Positions 42,572 to 51,805 of a stretch of DNA of 64,000 bases are shown here, in pieces. Position 1 is the first letter of the stretch, and the number at the start of each line of letters is the position of its first letter. Made by a program: the position numbers and the translations under genes. A model generated the notes under the pieces. It was not told where the DNA came from, searched no databases, and was given only the letters and a program-made list of their open reading frames with translations. This DNA is from JAAELZ01 sp965223465 (lineage in GTDB: Bacteria > Pseudomonadota > Gammaproteobacteria > Arenicellales > Poriferihabitantaceae). The stretch is taken from assembly GCA_965223465.1 (NCBI GenBank), contig OZ245025.1:124001-188000 (forward strand). The letters run 5' to 3'.

Positions 42572-43816
42572 TCAGGGTACGCGTTTGTTAATTACGAGCT
42601 CGATCGTATCCGGATTGGTATTTGTTGTCGCAATGCTTTCGCTCACATGATCGCCGGGTTGTTCGAGCGCCTGACCGGAGGCGGAGATTCGAGCGCCGAC
42701 CAGCACTTCAGCAAAACTCGATAGTTTCATATTTGGGAGCATCGCCATACTGTCGTCGAGTGTTACGCTAAAAGGCAGGCTGGAAACCGGTTGGCGCACC
42801 GCTGCTAAAGGCATGGGTGGACCGGATTTCGCCTTGGCATAAACAAACACGATATCACCAGAATTGACGGCAGATTGTAAGGCAGGATCAAGCGACACCT
42901 TGACCGTGAGGCCAACTTTTGTGTCGGTTTTTGTTTTGCGACCCGCTGGTTGCTCAAATTCCGCCTGGATTTGCGCCGCTTTTTCACCCAGCTGATCATT
43001 CACGTTATTGATCAAAATCGCCAACTCCTGACGGGCTTCGGCGTTGTCAGGTAAAATCGGTTTTAGCGTTAACCAACGCCGCAAGGCGGTTTCTGGGTCA
43101 CCCAATTGTTGCTTGGCTAGGCCGCTTAACCATAGAGCAGAGATATGCTGTGGATCGAGTTCCAGCGCCTTGTCGAGCGTGTCTGAAATTTCCTGATTAA
43201 ACTGGCGATTGGCTGCCATTGCCTGAACATCGGCCAAACCAGCATATAAATCAGCACTTGGTTCGGCGATGGCTATTAATCGCTTAAACTGCTCCGCAGA
43301 TTCTGCATAGCGCCCCATACGCGCATAGCTTTGCGCCAATAAATAAATACCGGGTTGATCCTCTGGATTGGCTTTGACTTTTTCCTCTAATCCTGCAAGC
43401 AGTTCTTCAAACGGGGGAGCTGCCCCATTTTCGGCCTGCTGGCGTGTCTCGGCCCCATCAGGACGAAAGTTACTGGTAAGCATGTAGGAACCATAAGCCA
43501 GTAGTGGAACTAATGCGAGAATGGCATAGTGTGAGGCTTTAGGTGTGCTGCGAAATTGATCACTGAGTTCTTTAGAACTGGCCAGCTCATCCGCTAATGC
43601 GACTTCAAGATCTTGTTTCGCCTGCGCATATTCGGTTTCGCTGAGGTCACCTGCCTCAAAAGCAGAATCAATCTCCAATGCGCGTTCTCGCGCAATTGCG
43701 ATATTACGTTGTTGCACGCTTTCCATTTTTAGCGCGGATTGTGAATGCAGCGGCCGCCATAATGCCCATAGTGTGAGCACACAGAGCACAGCAACGGATA
43801 GCCAAAAGACAAGCAT
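42572..43816 (-). CDS. ccmI: Cytochrome c maturation protein CcmI
   Basis: Membrane-anchored chaperone that presents apocytochrome c to the heme ligation complex. 414 residues: N-terminal membrane segment (FWLSVAVLCVLTLWALWRPL), a cytoplasmic leucine-zipper-like loop, a second membrane segment (HYAILALVPLLAYGSYML), then periplasmic TPR repeats (NPEDQPGIYLLAQSYARMGR and others) and a C-terminal domain seen in the longer gammaproteobacterial CcmI. Final gene of the ccm run, 19 bases after ccmH. Confidence 0.92.
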   Translation of the reverse strand: MLVFWLSVAVLCVLTLWALWRPLHSQSALKMESVQQRNIAIARERALEIDSAFEAGDLSETEYAQAKQDLEVALADELASSKELSDQFRSTPKASHYAILALVPLLAYGSYMLTSNFRPDGAETRQQAENGAAPPFEELLAGLEEKVKANPEDQPGIYLLAQSYARMGRYAESAEQFKRLIAIAEPSADLYAGLADVQAMAANRQFNQEISDTLDKALELDPQHISALWLSGLAKQQLGDPETALRRWLTLKPILPDNAEARQELAILINNVNDQLGEKAAQIQAEFEQPAGRKTKTDTKVGLTVKVSLDPALQSAVNSGDIVFVYAKAKSGPPMPLAAVRQPVSSLPFSVTLDDSMAMLPNMKLSSFAEVLVGARISASGQALEQPGDHVSESIATTNTNPDTIELVINKRVP

Positions 43817-43835
43817 ATTAGATATTCAAAAGAGG

Positions 43836-44288
43836 TTAGTCGTCGAGAAGTTTGCGCGCGTTTTTCAGTTCTTCGCTTGCGATGGGCTGTTGGGTGGATT
43901 TCTTTTTTTTGCGTAAAAAAGAAATTAAAACACCGAGCGCAATGACTAAGAACACAAATGGCCCCAACCACAAGAAAAAGGTCGATTTTTTAACCGGCGG
44001 GCGATACAGCACAAAATCTCCGTAGCGGGCAATCATGAATTCGGTGATTTCAGCGCGGGTTTTACCAGCAATGACCATTTCATAAGCTTTTTCGCGTAAA
44101 TCTTTGGCCAAATCCGCATTGGAGTCTGCCAGGTTTTGATTCTGGCACACCAGACAACGTAGTTCTTTGGTCAGTTCGATATACAACGCTTCTTGCTGGG
44201 GGGTATCGAACGTGCGTTCCTCGATGCCTGCAACCAGCGTGAGTGGTATCATCAAACCTAAAAGCAGGATGAGCTGATACTTGCTCAT
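43836..44288 (-). CDS. ccmH: Cytochrome c maturation thiol reductase CcmH
   Basis: 150-residue thioredox subunit that reduces apocytochrome c. Signal sequence at the N-terminus, then the conserved LRCLVCQNQNLADSNADLAK with the redox CxxC, and a C-terminal membrane helix (FFLWLGPFVFLVIALGVLIS) followed by a lysine-rich tail. The short form, consistent with a separate ccmI. Start overlaps the ccmG end by four bases. Confidence 0.96.
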   Translation of the reverse strand: MSKYQLILLLGLMIPLTLVAGIEERTFDTPQQEALYIELTKELRCLVCQNQNLADSNADLAKDLREKAYEMVIAGKTRAEITEFMIARYGDFVLYRPPVKKSTFFLWLGPFVFLVIALGVLISFLRKKKKSTQQPIASEELKNARKLLDD

Positions 44289-44815
44289 GATTCCGCCTGG
44301 AGTGTTTTGATTAAAGGCAGCAGCTGTTCATCGATAACTTGCTGGGTAAACGGGCCTATTTGTTTAAAGCGTATATGGCCCTTTTTATCAATTAGAAAGC
44401 TCTCAGGAACGCCGTAAACGCCGTAATCAATGCCCACGTTGCCCTCAAAATCATAGGCGATGATTTGATACGGGTTACCAAACTCGTTGAGCCATTGCTT
44501 GGCGTCATTACGTTCATCTTTATAATTGAGCCCAACAATGGTCAGCAGGTCTTGTTCAGACAGGTCATTTATCAGGGGGTGCTCGGTACGACAGGCAAGG
44601 CACCATGAAGCCCATACATTTAGCAGCCAAACCTTGCCATGCAAACTATCCTTGCTGATACTGCCAGCCGTTTCAAATAAAGTTGGCACCGCAAAAGCAG
44701 GGGCCGGCTTATCGATTAACGGAGAAGGTATTTTTTTCGGATCCAGATTTAAACCGACAGCCAAAAACCCTGCCAATACCATAAAGCCGATTAAGGGAAG
44801 CAAAAAGCGGTTCAT
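44285..44815 (-). CDS. ccmG: Thiol:disulfide interchange protein CcmG (DsbE)
   Basis: Periplasmic thioredoxin-like reductant for CcmH/apocytochrome c. The start at 44815 (MNRFLLPLIGFMVLAGFLAV) gives a normal membrane anchor and 176 residues; a longer frame runs back into ccmF but is unsupported. The active site is in NVWASWCLACRTEHP (CLAC), preceded by FAVPTL and followed by YGVYGVPESFLIDKKGHIRF. It lies 10 bases after ccmF. Confidence 0.96.
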   Translation of the reverse strand: MNRFLLPLIGFMVLAGFLAVGLNLDPKKIPSPLIDKPAPAFAVPTLFETAGSISKDSLHGKVWLLNVWASWCLACRTEHPLINDLSEQDLLTIVGLNYKDERNDAKQWLNEFGNPYQIIAYDFEGNVGIDYGVYGVPESFLIDKKGHIRFKQIGPFTQQVIDEQLLPLIKTLQAES

Positions 44816-44825
44816 TGGTTGTCGC

Positions 44826-46817
44826 TCAAGCGGGTGCGGTCGCGGCAGTGGCCGAAGTTGAATGGGCTTTTTCGTCTCTAAAAGCCAACCTGCGATAGCG
44901 AGGATCAAATGCGGCGAGCAGGCCACCGAATGACATCACCAGGGCACCCAGCCAAATCCATCGAATGAGCGGTTTGTGATAGATGCGCACTGCCCAGGCG
45001 GTGCTCTGATTATCCAGTGGTTCTCCCAGCGCGACGTATAAATCACGAAATAGCCCTGCATCGATCGAGGCTTCTGTCATCGGCATACCACTTAAATAAT
45101 TGCGTTTTTGCGGATTCAGCAGGGCGATTTGCTGCCCATTCTTACTCACGCTTACCTTACCCTGCTGCGCCAAATAATTTGGCCCTTGCACCTGTTCTAC
45201 CCCACTAAAGGTAAACGTATAGCCCGCGACTTCCAGTGAATCTCCAGTGGCCATACGAAGATCTTTTTCGATGCTGTAGGCGGAAACAAGGGTTACGCCA
45301 AGTACGAACATTCCCAGACCAATATGGCCCAGCACCATGCCATAAAAACCCAGTGGAGCACGAGAGAAGGCTTTAAATCCAGATTTGGTTTTCAGTCGAT
45401 CATAGATCAGACTCAGGCTGCTCAGGATCGTCCAGCTGCCAAGTGCGCAGCCTAGCGCCGCGTTAACCGAATAGTGGGTCTGCAATAAAGGTATGCTAAA
45501 TCCTATCAATAGACTCAAAATGAAAGGAATGAGTAACTTGGGGGCGATACGGGCCAGGCTGTCTTTTTTCCAACGTGCGTAGGCGCCCACGCTAACCGCC
45601 AACGCGATAGGGACTGTCAGTGGTACGAACACATTATCAAAATAAGGCGGACCCACTGATATTTTGCCTAGTCCGAGCGCATCCAGGATGAGCGGATACA
45701 GCGTGCCGAGAAGCACGCTACACGCTGCGACCACCAGTAAAACATTATTTAGCAGCAAGCCGGTTTCGCGAGAAATGGCTTCAAAGCGCACGTGACTGCG
45801 AATTTGAGGTGCACGCCAGGCATACAATAGCAATGAGCCACCGACCACCAGCACCAGAAAGAGCAGGATAAACAAGCCACGGCCAGGATCCGCCGCGAAC
45901 GAGTGGACCGAAGTCAGCACCCCGGAGCGAACCAGGAAAGTGCCCAACAGGGAAAGCGAAAATGCGAACACCGCGAGTAAGACCGTCCAGGCTTTGAAAA
46001 CGCCACGTTTTTCGGTTGCTGCAAGCGAGTGCATTAAGGCGGTGCCCACCAACCAGGGCATAAAAGAGGCGTTTTCGACCGGATCCCAGAACCACCAGCC
46101 ACCCCAACCGAGTTCGTAATAAGCCCACCAGGAACCCAGTGCGATACCGGAAGTGAGAAATAACCAGGCGACGTTGGTCCAGGGGCGCGACCAGCGCGCC
46201 CAGCTCGAATCTAGACGCCCGCCGATCATCGCTGCGATGGCAAAAGCGAAGGCAACGCTAAACCCCACGTATCCCATATACAACATCGGGGGATGATAAG
46301 CCAGGCCGGGATCTTGCAATAATGGATTGAGATCACGGCCTTCCGCAGGGATAGGATACAAGCGCTCAAATGGGTTGGAGGTAAACAGCATGAACATTAA
46401 AAAGCCAATGCTGATCATGCCCATCACGGCCAGAACTTGTGCCTGAATTTGCCTTGGCATCGAGCGGCTAAACACTGCTACCGCGAGTGTCCAAAGGGCA
46501 AGTAACAGTGCCCACAATAGCAAGGAGCCCTCGTGTGAGCCCCAAACGCCCGAAATCTTATATAAAAGGGGTAACTGGGAATTGGAATGCGAGGCGGCTA
46601 ATTTGACCGAAAAATCGTTGCTAATAAAGGCATAAGTCAAACAGCCAAAGGCGACAGCGAGTAGCCCAAACTGTGTGATGGCAGCAGGCTTGGCGATAGA
46701 GATCCAGTTCGCATAGCCTTGCCTGATACCGATCGTCGGCAGAATGGACTGCACTAGAGCTACGATAAGCGCCAATGAGAGCGCGAAATGGCCGATCTCT
46801 GGAATCATTAGGCCCAT
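44826..46817 (-). CDS. ccmF: Heme lyase CcmF
   Basis: Large membrane subunit of the heme ligation complex, 663 residues with about 15 membrane helices. The tryptophan-rich WWD domain is in GWGGWWFWDPVENASFMPWL (about residue 230-250), followed by conserved histidines including HSLAATEKRGVFKAW and SVHSFAADPGRG. It lies three bases after ccmE and before ccmG. Confidence 0.97.
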   Translation of the reverse strand: MGLMIPEIGHFALSLALIVALVQSILPTIGIRQGYANWISIAKPAAITQFGLLAVAFGCLTYAFISNDFSVKLAASHSNSQLPLLYKISGVWGSHEGSLLLWALLLALWTLAVAVFSRSMPRQIQAQVLAVMGMISIGFLMFMLFTSNPFERLYPIPAEGRDLNPLLQDPGLAYHPPMLYMGYVGFSVAFAFAIAAMIGGRLDSSWARWSRPWTNVAWLFLTSGIALGSWWAYYELGWGGWWFWDPVENASFMPWLVGTALMHSLAATEKRGVFKAWTVLLAVFAFSLSLLGTFLVRSGVLTSVHSFAADPGRGLFILLFLVLVVGGSLLLYAWRAPQIRSHVRFEAISRETGLLLNNVLLVVAACSVLLGTLYPLILDALGLGKISVGPPYFDNVFVPLTVPIALAVSVGAYARWKKDSLARIAPKLLIPFILSLLIGFSIPLLQTHYSVNAALGCALGSWTILSSLSLIYDRLKTKSGFKAFSRAPLGFYGMVLGHIGLGMFVLGVTLVSAYSIEKDLRMATGDSLEVAGYTFTFSGVEQVQGPNYLAQQGKVSVSKNGQQIALLNPQKRNYLSGMPMTEASIDAGLFRDLYVALGEPLDNQSTAWAVRIYHKPLIRWIWLGALVMSFGGLLAAFDPRYRRLAFRDEKAHSTSATAATAPA

Positions 46818-46820
46818 CTT

Positions 46821-47279
46821 TTATTTCGCTGCTGATTCTATCGCCTGATACATCTTGGCATTGGCCTGTTTGAGCGCCTCGGTAGCTTCAGGCGCCATGT
46901 AGTTTTCATCATGCTTGGCCAGTACTTCGCTGGCAACAAAGGTTTTCCCTTCAAGTCTGCCCAAGGCGACGATACCCTGACCTTCACGAAATAAATCCGG
47001 CAAAATACCGGTATAGCTGACTGGCACACTTACCGCGGTATCGGTGATCGCGAATGTAACCTCCAGGTTGTTTTCATTCCGTTGTACGCTATCGTCCAGC
47101 ACCATGCCACCAATCCGGAAAGCGACACCTTGAGGGGCTTCGCCTGCGCTGATTTGCGTCGGCGTGAAAAACAGATTGATATTTTGCTTAAGTGCCATCA
47201 GTGTCAGGCCGACCGCAGCGGATAAACCAATCAAAAGAAGGATCACAAGGTACAGGCGTTGTCTGCGTTTGGCTCTCAT
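46821..47279 (-). CDS. ccmE: Heme chaperone CcmE
   Basis: Periplasmic heme carrier, 152 residues, with an N-terminal anchor helix (LYLVILLLIGLSAAVGLTLM) and an OB-fold domain (FRIGGMVLDDSV, ILPDLFREGQGIVALGRL). The heme-binding motif is LAKHDENYMAPE, with the covalent histidine and the conserved tyrosine. It is five bases after ccmD. Confidence 0.97.
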   Translation of the reverse strand: MRAKRRQRLYLVILLLIGLSAAVGLTLMALKQNINLFFTPTQISAGEAPQGVAFRIGGMVLDDSVQRNENNLEVTFAITDTAVSVPVSYTGILPDLFREGQGIVALGRLEGKTFVASEVLAKHDENYMAPEATEALKQANAKMYQAIESAAK

Positions 47280-47284
47280 TTTAC

Positions 47285-47440
47285 TTATTTATTTCGTTTA
47301 ATTTGGCTGGAGACTTCACGAATCAGCTGCTTACGGCGCATGATGGGAATTATGATATTCAGGAGCAATACCAAAATACTGATGCCAAAGCTGCTCCATA
47401 CGAAAATGGCGTAACCACCCATGCTGAGAAACTCGCTCAT
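47285..47440 (-). CDS. ccmD: Heme exporter small protein CcmD
   Basis: 51-residue single-helix protein that stabilises the CcmC-CcmE complex. It reads MSEFLSMGGYAIFVWSSFGI, continuing into one membrane helix, then the basic segment MRRKQLIREV. The GGYAxFVW segment is typical of CcmD. Its start overlaps the ccmC stop by four bases (ATGA). Confidence 0.93.
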   Translation of the reverse strand: MSEFLSMGGYAIFVWSSFGISILVLLLNIIIPIMRRKQLIREVSSQIKRNK

Positions 47441-48222
47441 TTTGCTGCCCCCTCAAGACGTAGCATATCGCTGACCCAGTGGGTACGGCGTTCGGAATCG
47501 AGCAATTCGTTACGGACGCGCATAAACATCACGGCAAAATAATACAGTTGATATGCGAAAAACATGGCGATTAAAGGAATCAACATACTGGTATCGATGG
47601 ATGGACCGTCCATTTTAATGACGGTCGAACCCTGGTGCAGGGTATTCCACCATTCTACCGAATAGTGGATGATCGGTAAGTTAACCACACCAACCAGGGC
47701 TAATACTGCACCCGCACGCGATGCGGTGCGCCGGTCGACAATGGCACTGACCAGCGCCATATACCCCAAATATAAAAACAATAATATCAGATAGGAAGTC
47801 AGGCGCGCATCCCAGACCCAGTATGTACCCCACATGGGCTTGCCCCACAGCATCCCGGTTATCAGGGCGAGTGCGGTAAAAGAGGCACCCAGCGGCGCAC
47901 TGGCGCGTGCAACGGCATCAGCGAGTTTCATGCGCCAAATCAAGGTGATTGCGCCTGCGATGGCCATGACCACGTAGGTAAACAGGCTCATCCAGGCTGC
48001 AGGCACGTGCACGTAAATGATTCTAAAGCTATCACCTTGTTGATAGTCTGCAGGCGCAAACACCAATCCACCGATGAGTCCGATGATGAATAAAATAGCT
48101 GCACCCCAGCCAAACCACGGCGTCGCTTTTTGGGCAAAGCGATCAAAGCGTGCAGGAGAGCCAAAGCTGTGAAACCAACGCCAAAAGCGGTCACTTGCGC
48201 TTTTATGAGATGCTGAAGACAT
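47437..48222 (-). CDS. ccmC: Heme exporter/transfer protein CcmC
   Basis: Six-helix membrane protein that loads heme onto CcmE, 261 residues. The WWD-type motif is in GKPMWGTYWVWDARLTSYLI, with conserved histidines in YVHVPAAWMSLF and the SVEWWNTLHQG segment. Normally preceded by ccmB; here the upstream neighbour is a transporter cluster, and a -10-like TATAAT (minus strand, 48251-48256) upstream suggests it now has its own promoter. Confidence 0.97.
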   Translation of the reverse strand: MSSASHKSASDRFWRWFHSFGSPARFDRFAQKATPWFGWGAAILFIIGLIGGLVFAPADYQQGDSFRIIYVHVPAAWMSLFTYVVMAIAGAITLIWRMKLADAVARASAPLGASFTALALITGMLWGKPMWGTYWVWDARLTSYLILLFLYLGYMALVSAIVDRRTASRAGAVLALVGVVNLPIIHYSVEWWNTLHQGSTVIKMDGPSIDTSMLIPLIAMFFAYQLYYFAVMFMRVRNELLDSERRTHWVSDMLRLEGAAK

Positions 48223-48551
48223 TAATTTATTCGAAACGAGTCAGGTCAAGATTATAACGGTTTAGGGTACGCGTTTTTTGCGCATACGAGGCAAAACACT
48301 TTGACAAAATATATGGTTTTATTTAACGATAACAAGCGCGTAAAGGCCATCAGGTAAATGGTTTATACCCAAGCTTATCGAGCAACAATAGTGACCTGGG
48401 TCACCTTACAGTATTTAGTTTATATTTTTGCACAAAAGTTTCGCCTTAATCCAGATCAAATGGGATAAGTCTGTGAGGGGTGATATATAACCGAATATTG
48501 GCTGCGCTGGTCTGGTTAAACCACACAGATGGGATATATTGATGGAGTATA
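48223..48551. other. 329-bp spacer between the transporter cluster and ccmC
   Basis: No gene found. On the minus strand a TATAAT (48251-48256) lies about 29 bases before ccmC without a clear -35. A 14-base symmetric element GTGACC-TG-GGTCAC sits at 48391-48404. The spacer is the right-hand junction of the cluster that splits ccmB from ccmC. Confidence 0.5.
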
Positions 48552-48836
48552 TTAGACCCACCTAAAAACGATAAAACTATAGACCAGCGATATACCCAGT
48601 GCCCCCCAAAGTGGTGTACCGGCGATACCAAGCCAGCCCAGAAAGATAAAAATGCTGCCCAGGATAGAGATAAATAAACGATCGCCGCGGGTCGTATCCA
48701 GACCCAGAATTCCTCGGCGAGGCCCGCCACCGGGTGAATAATGTTCCCAGATAGACATTGCGACCAGGCACAACACGATAAAAGCAAAAAACGCGGCAGT
48801 TGGCCAGGTCCAGGCCATCCAGGAGAGGCTAAACAT
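48552..48836 (-). CDS. glpU: Small integral membrane protein, DUF2160/GlpU-like
   Basis: 94 residues with two to three membrane helices (WTWPTAAFFAFIVLCLVAMS, LFISILGSIFIFLGWLGIAG) and the central GGGPRRGILGLDTTRGDRLF. It matches the small membrane protein that accompanies the rhizobial-type glycerol ABC transporter (GlpU in R. leguminosarum). Its function there is unclear. Last gene of the transporter cluster, 69 bases after the second permease. Confidence 0.82.
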   Translation of the reverse strand: MFSLSWMAWTWPTAAFFAFIVLCLVAMSIWEHYSPGGGPRRGILGLDTTRGDRLFISILGSIFIFLGWLGIAGTPLWGALGISLVYSFIVFRWV

Positions 48837-48905
48837 GCTTGCAGGCCCTCATCCGGCGATGAATCATTGCTCGAGTATGCGTCATGCTCATTGGCAACTT
48901 CATGT

Positions 48906-49706
48906 TTATACTCGGCCCAAGGCAAATCCCTTGGCAATGTAATTTCGCACAAAATAGATCACGAAGGCACCAGGAATAATGGTTAAAGTGCCCGCAGCGG
49001 CGAGCAATCCCAGCTCATAGCCGGCGGTACTAGCGGTGCGCGTCATGGTTGCGGCAATCGGTTTGGCATACACCGAGGTCAGGGTTTTGGCGAGCAATAA
49101 TTCTACCCAGGAATACATAAAACAGAAAAATGCAGCCACCCCGATGCCAGCGGCGATAGTGGGAATAAATATCTTAATGAAGAAATGGCCGAAAGAATAA
49201 CCGTCCAGGTAGGCGGTTTCGTCTAGTTCTTTGGGGATGCCGGACATAAAGCCTTCCAGTATCCAGACCGCAAGCGGAATATTAAACAGGCAATGCGCCA
49301 GCGCCACCGCGATGTGAGTATCGAACAAACCCACCGCAGAATAAAGCTGAAAAAAGGGTAGGGCAAACACCGCTGCAGGGGCCATTCGGTTGGTCAGTAA
49401 CCAAAAGAATAAGTGTTTATCTCCTAGGAACCGGTAGCGTGAGAAAGCATACGCGGCGGGTAGCGCAACCGTTACCGAGATCACGGTATTGATCACGACA
49501 TAAATAATCGAGTTTTTGTAACCGTTATACCAGGTCGGGTCGGTAAAGATTTTTTTGTAGTTATCCAGGGTGAAATCCTGCGGCCAAAGTGAAAATACGC
49601 CCAGAATTTCATTGGTCGTTTTGAACGACATGTTGATCAACCAGTAGATGGGCAACATCAAAAAAAAGATGTAAACAATGGGTAATAATGATTTGTATTT
49701 ATGCAT
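48906..49706 (-). CDS. glpQ: Glycerol-type ABC transporter permease GlpQ
   Basis: MalG-type inner-membrane permease of 266 residues with six helices and the ATPase-coupling EAA loop (DETAYLDGYSFGHFFIKIFI). N-terminal MHKYKSLLPIVYIFFLMLPI. Gene names follow the R. leguminosarum glycerol transporter (GlpSTPQUV), not the E. coli glp genes of the same letters. It follows glpP after an odd 138-base gap that carries a short reading frame and a second copy-like version of its own start region. Confidence 0.87.
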   Translation of the reverse strand: MHKYKSLLPIVYIFFLMLPIYWLINMSFKTTNEILGVFSLWPQDFTLDNYKKIFTDPTWYNGYKNSIIYVVINTVISVTVALPAAYAFSRYRFLGDKHLFFWLLTNRMAPAAVFALPFFQLYSAVGLFDTHIAVALAHCLFNIPLAVWILEGFMSGIPKELDETAYLDGYSFGHFFIKIFIPTIAAGIGVAAFFCFMYSWVELLLAKTLTSVYAKPIAATMTRTASTAGYELGLLAAAGTLTIIPGAFVIYFVRNYIAKGFALGRV

Positions 49707-49842
49707 ATTTATTCTTTATTACATATTGCCAATGGGCGTCGCTCCGATGACTAAGCAACACGCTAAAAAACAAACGAGTGACACTTTGGTGGGCCGGTAA
49801 ATCGATGTCATCAGATAGTAATGTTAAATTGCATTTAGGCAT
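49699..49842 (-). CDS. Possible 47-codon ORF between glpP and glpQ
   Basis: The frame starts three bases after the glpP stop (TAA-AC-ATG) and ends inside the first codons of glpQ, overlapping it by 8 bases. It reads MPKCNLTLLSDDIDLPAHQS at the start and matches nothing I know. Its location would couple glpP to glpQ translation. It may be an accident of a small duplication rather than a gene. Confidence 0.3.
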   Translation of the reverse strand: MPKCNLTLLSDDIDLPAHQSVTRLFFSVLLSHRSDAHWQYVIKNKYA

Positions 49843-49844
49843 GT

Positions 49845-50708
49845 TTATTCTTCGTTGCGCATCATCAGGGTGTAGAAAACCCAGCTCACCAACAAGACGA
49901 CGAAAAAGTAAATCAACGACATCGCCGCAGCGGGACCTAGATCAAACTGACCTAGCGCGATTTTCACCAGATCGATAGATAAAAAGGTCGTGGTGTTGCC
50001 CGGGCCGCCACCCGTCAGTACGAATGGTTCGGTATAAATCATGAAGCTATCCATGAACCTAAGCAATATAGCGATCGTGAGCACGCGTTTCATTTTGGGT
50101 AGCTGAATGCGCCAGAATACCGCCCAGCGACTTGCGCCATCGATTTTGGCGGCTTGATAATAGGCATCCGGAATTGAGCTGAGACCCGCGTAAGAGAGCA
50201 GCACGACCAACGAAGTCCAGTGCCAGACATCCATGACCACGGTGGTGATCCAGGCTGCTACGGGTTGCTGCGTGAAATTATAGTCTATACCCATCGCATT
50301 AACGGTATAGCCCAGTAAGCCAATATCAGGTAGGGCAAAAATGTTCCACATTGCACCTACAACGTTCCACGGTATCAATAGTGGCAGGGCCATGAGTACC
50401 AAGCAAACGGACACCCATGGGCCTTTTCTGGGCATCGCTAGCGCAACCGCAATACCCAGTGGGATTTCGATCACCAGGATCATGCCTGTAAAGGCGAGCT
50501 GGCGTAAAAATGAGGCATGAAAGCGTTCAGAAGTCAGTACTTGTTGAAACCATTTGGTTCCTTCCCAGAAAAAGACATTGTCACCAAAGGTTTCCTGTAC
50601 GGAATAGTTGACAACGGTCATGAGTGGAATAAGCGCGTTAAAGGCGACCAATAAGACCACCGGAATAACTAAAAACCACGCTTTTTGATTACTGGTTTTT
50701 GCAATCAT
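49845..50708 (-). CDS. glpP: Glycerol-type ABC transporter permease GlpP
   Basis: MalF-type permease of 287 residues, six helices, coupling loop YYQAAKIDGASRWAVFWRIQ, C-terminal ALMSLIYFFVVLLVSWVFY. Its start overlaps the end of the glpT ATPase gene by four bases, so it is coupled to it. Partner of GlpQ. Confidence 0.88.
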   Translation of the reverse strand: MIAKTSNQKAWFLVIPVVLLVAFNALIPLMTVVNYSVQETFGDNVFFWEGTKWFQQVLTSERFHASFLRQLAFTGMILVIEIPLGIAVALAMPRKGPWVSVCLVLMALPLLIPWNVVGAMWNIFALPDIGLLGYTVNAMGIDYNFTQQPVAAWITTVVMDVWHWTSLVVLLSYAGLSSIPDAYYQAAKIDGASRWAVFWRIQLPKMKRVLTIAILLRFMDSFMIYTEPFVLTGGGPGNTTTFLSIDLVKIALGQFDLGPAAAMSLIYFFVVLLVSWVFYTLMMRNEE

Positions 50709-51796
50709 GGTGTATTCTCGGTAACGACCCAGCCATCAGCGTACAAATGGGTTTTTTCTGAGTCAAAAGTAATATGTGCGTGTTCACTGGGAATCGCATC
50801 ATCCTCGTTGGAAATCAGTTTTAGTTTATGCTGTTTATGTGCTACTTCCACGATTCGATGCCTGCCCAAGTCACTGATTTTATTAATTTCAACGGGTATT
50901 GCGTCTTTGAAGTCGGCCTTGGCAAATTGAACGAACTCAGGGCGCACGCCGATTTCCAAGGTCCCTCCGAGCGGCTGTGAGCCATTCAAGCGTGCGGGCT
51001 GTATTTTGTTTGTTTCAAACCAGATGCCACCATCTGCTTGATTGACCGGCAGAACATTCATGCCTGGGGAGCCGATAAAATGGCCTACAAAGGTGTGCTT
51101 GGGATGTTCAAATAATTCAACCGGTGTGCCAATCTGGACCACCGTGCCTTCGGTCATTACCACCACTTGATCAGCGAAAGTCAGTGCTTCGGTTTGATCA
51201 TGGGTGACGTAAATCATGGTAGAGCCTACATGTTGGTGCAACTCTTTGAGTTTGGAGCGTAATTTCCATTTAAGATGCGGGTCGATCACCGTAAGCGGTT
51301 CGTCAAACATGATCACATTGACATCTTTTCTCACCAGACCGCGCCCAAGGGAAATTTTCTGCTTTCCATCTGCGGTCAGCCCTGACGCGCGTTGGTTCAA
51401 CACATCTTCCAGTTCCAGCAATTTAGCAATTTCGGATACCCGCTGCTGGGTTTCGGTTTCGCTAAAACCACGATTGCGCAGCGGAAACGCCAAGTTATCA
51501 AATACCGTCATGGTGTCATAGACCACCGGAAACTGAAAAACCTGGGCGATATGTCGATCTATAGTTTCGGTATGCGTTACATCAACGTCGTCAAACAGGA
51601 TTTTGCCCTCAGAGGGCTCCAGTAAACCCGAAATAATATTGAGCAGGGTGGTTTTGCCACAACCAGAAGGCCCCAGTAAGGCGTAGGCGCCCCCATCTTC
51701 AAAAACCGTATTGATTTCTTTCAGGGCGTAATCGTCCTCATTCGCGGGATTAGGCAGATAACTGTGTTTAAGCTGCTCGAGGCTTATTTTTGCCAT
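50705..51796 (-). CDS. glpT: Glycerol-type ABC transporter ATPase GlpT, with a degenerate signature motif
   Basis: MalK-like ATPase of 363 residues with a C-terminal TOBE domain. Walker A is GPSGCGKTT, the Q-loop lies in AQVFQFPVVYDTMTVFDNLA, Walker B is VIMFDEPLTVIDP and the H-loop histidine is in YVTHDQTEAL. The ABC signature is not LSGGQ but reads GLTADGKQKISLGRGL, so this subunit cannot supply a normal signature to its partner. Together with the GlpS defect this should leave one working and one defective ATP site in the heterodimer. 9 bases after glpS. Confidence 0.88.
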   Translation of the reverse strand: MAKISLEQLKHSYLPNPANEDDYALKEINTVFEDGGAYALLGPSGCGKTTLLNIISGLLEPSEGKILFDDVDVTHTETIDRHIAQVFQFPVVYDTMTVFDNLAFPLRNRGFSETETQQRVSEIAKLLELEDVLNQRASGLTADGKQKISLGRGLVRKDVNVIMFDEPLTVIDPHLKWKLRSKLKELHQHVGSTMIYVTHDQTEALTFADQVVVMTEGTVVQIGTPVELFEHPKHTFVGHFIGSPGMNVLPVNQADGGIWFETNKIQPARLNGSQPLGGTLEIGVRPEFVQFAKADFKDAIPVEINKISDLGRHRIVEVAHKQHKLKLISNEDDAIPSEHAHITFDSEKTHLYADGWVVTENTP

Positions 51797-51805
51797 TAGT
51801 GCTGT

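Noticed and set aside
48446..48952. 168-codon minus-strand frame overlapping the DUF2160 and glpQ genes
   Set aside because: Out of frame with two well-supported genes that explain the same DNA; it has no recognisable features.
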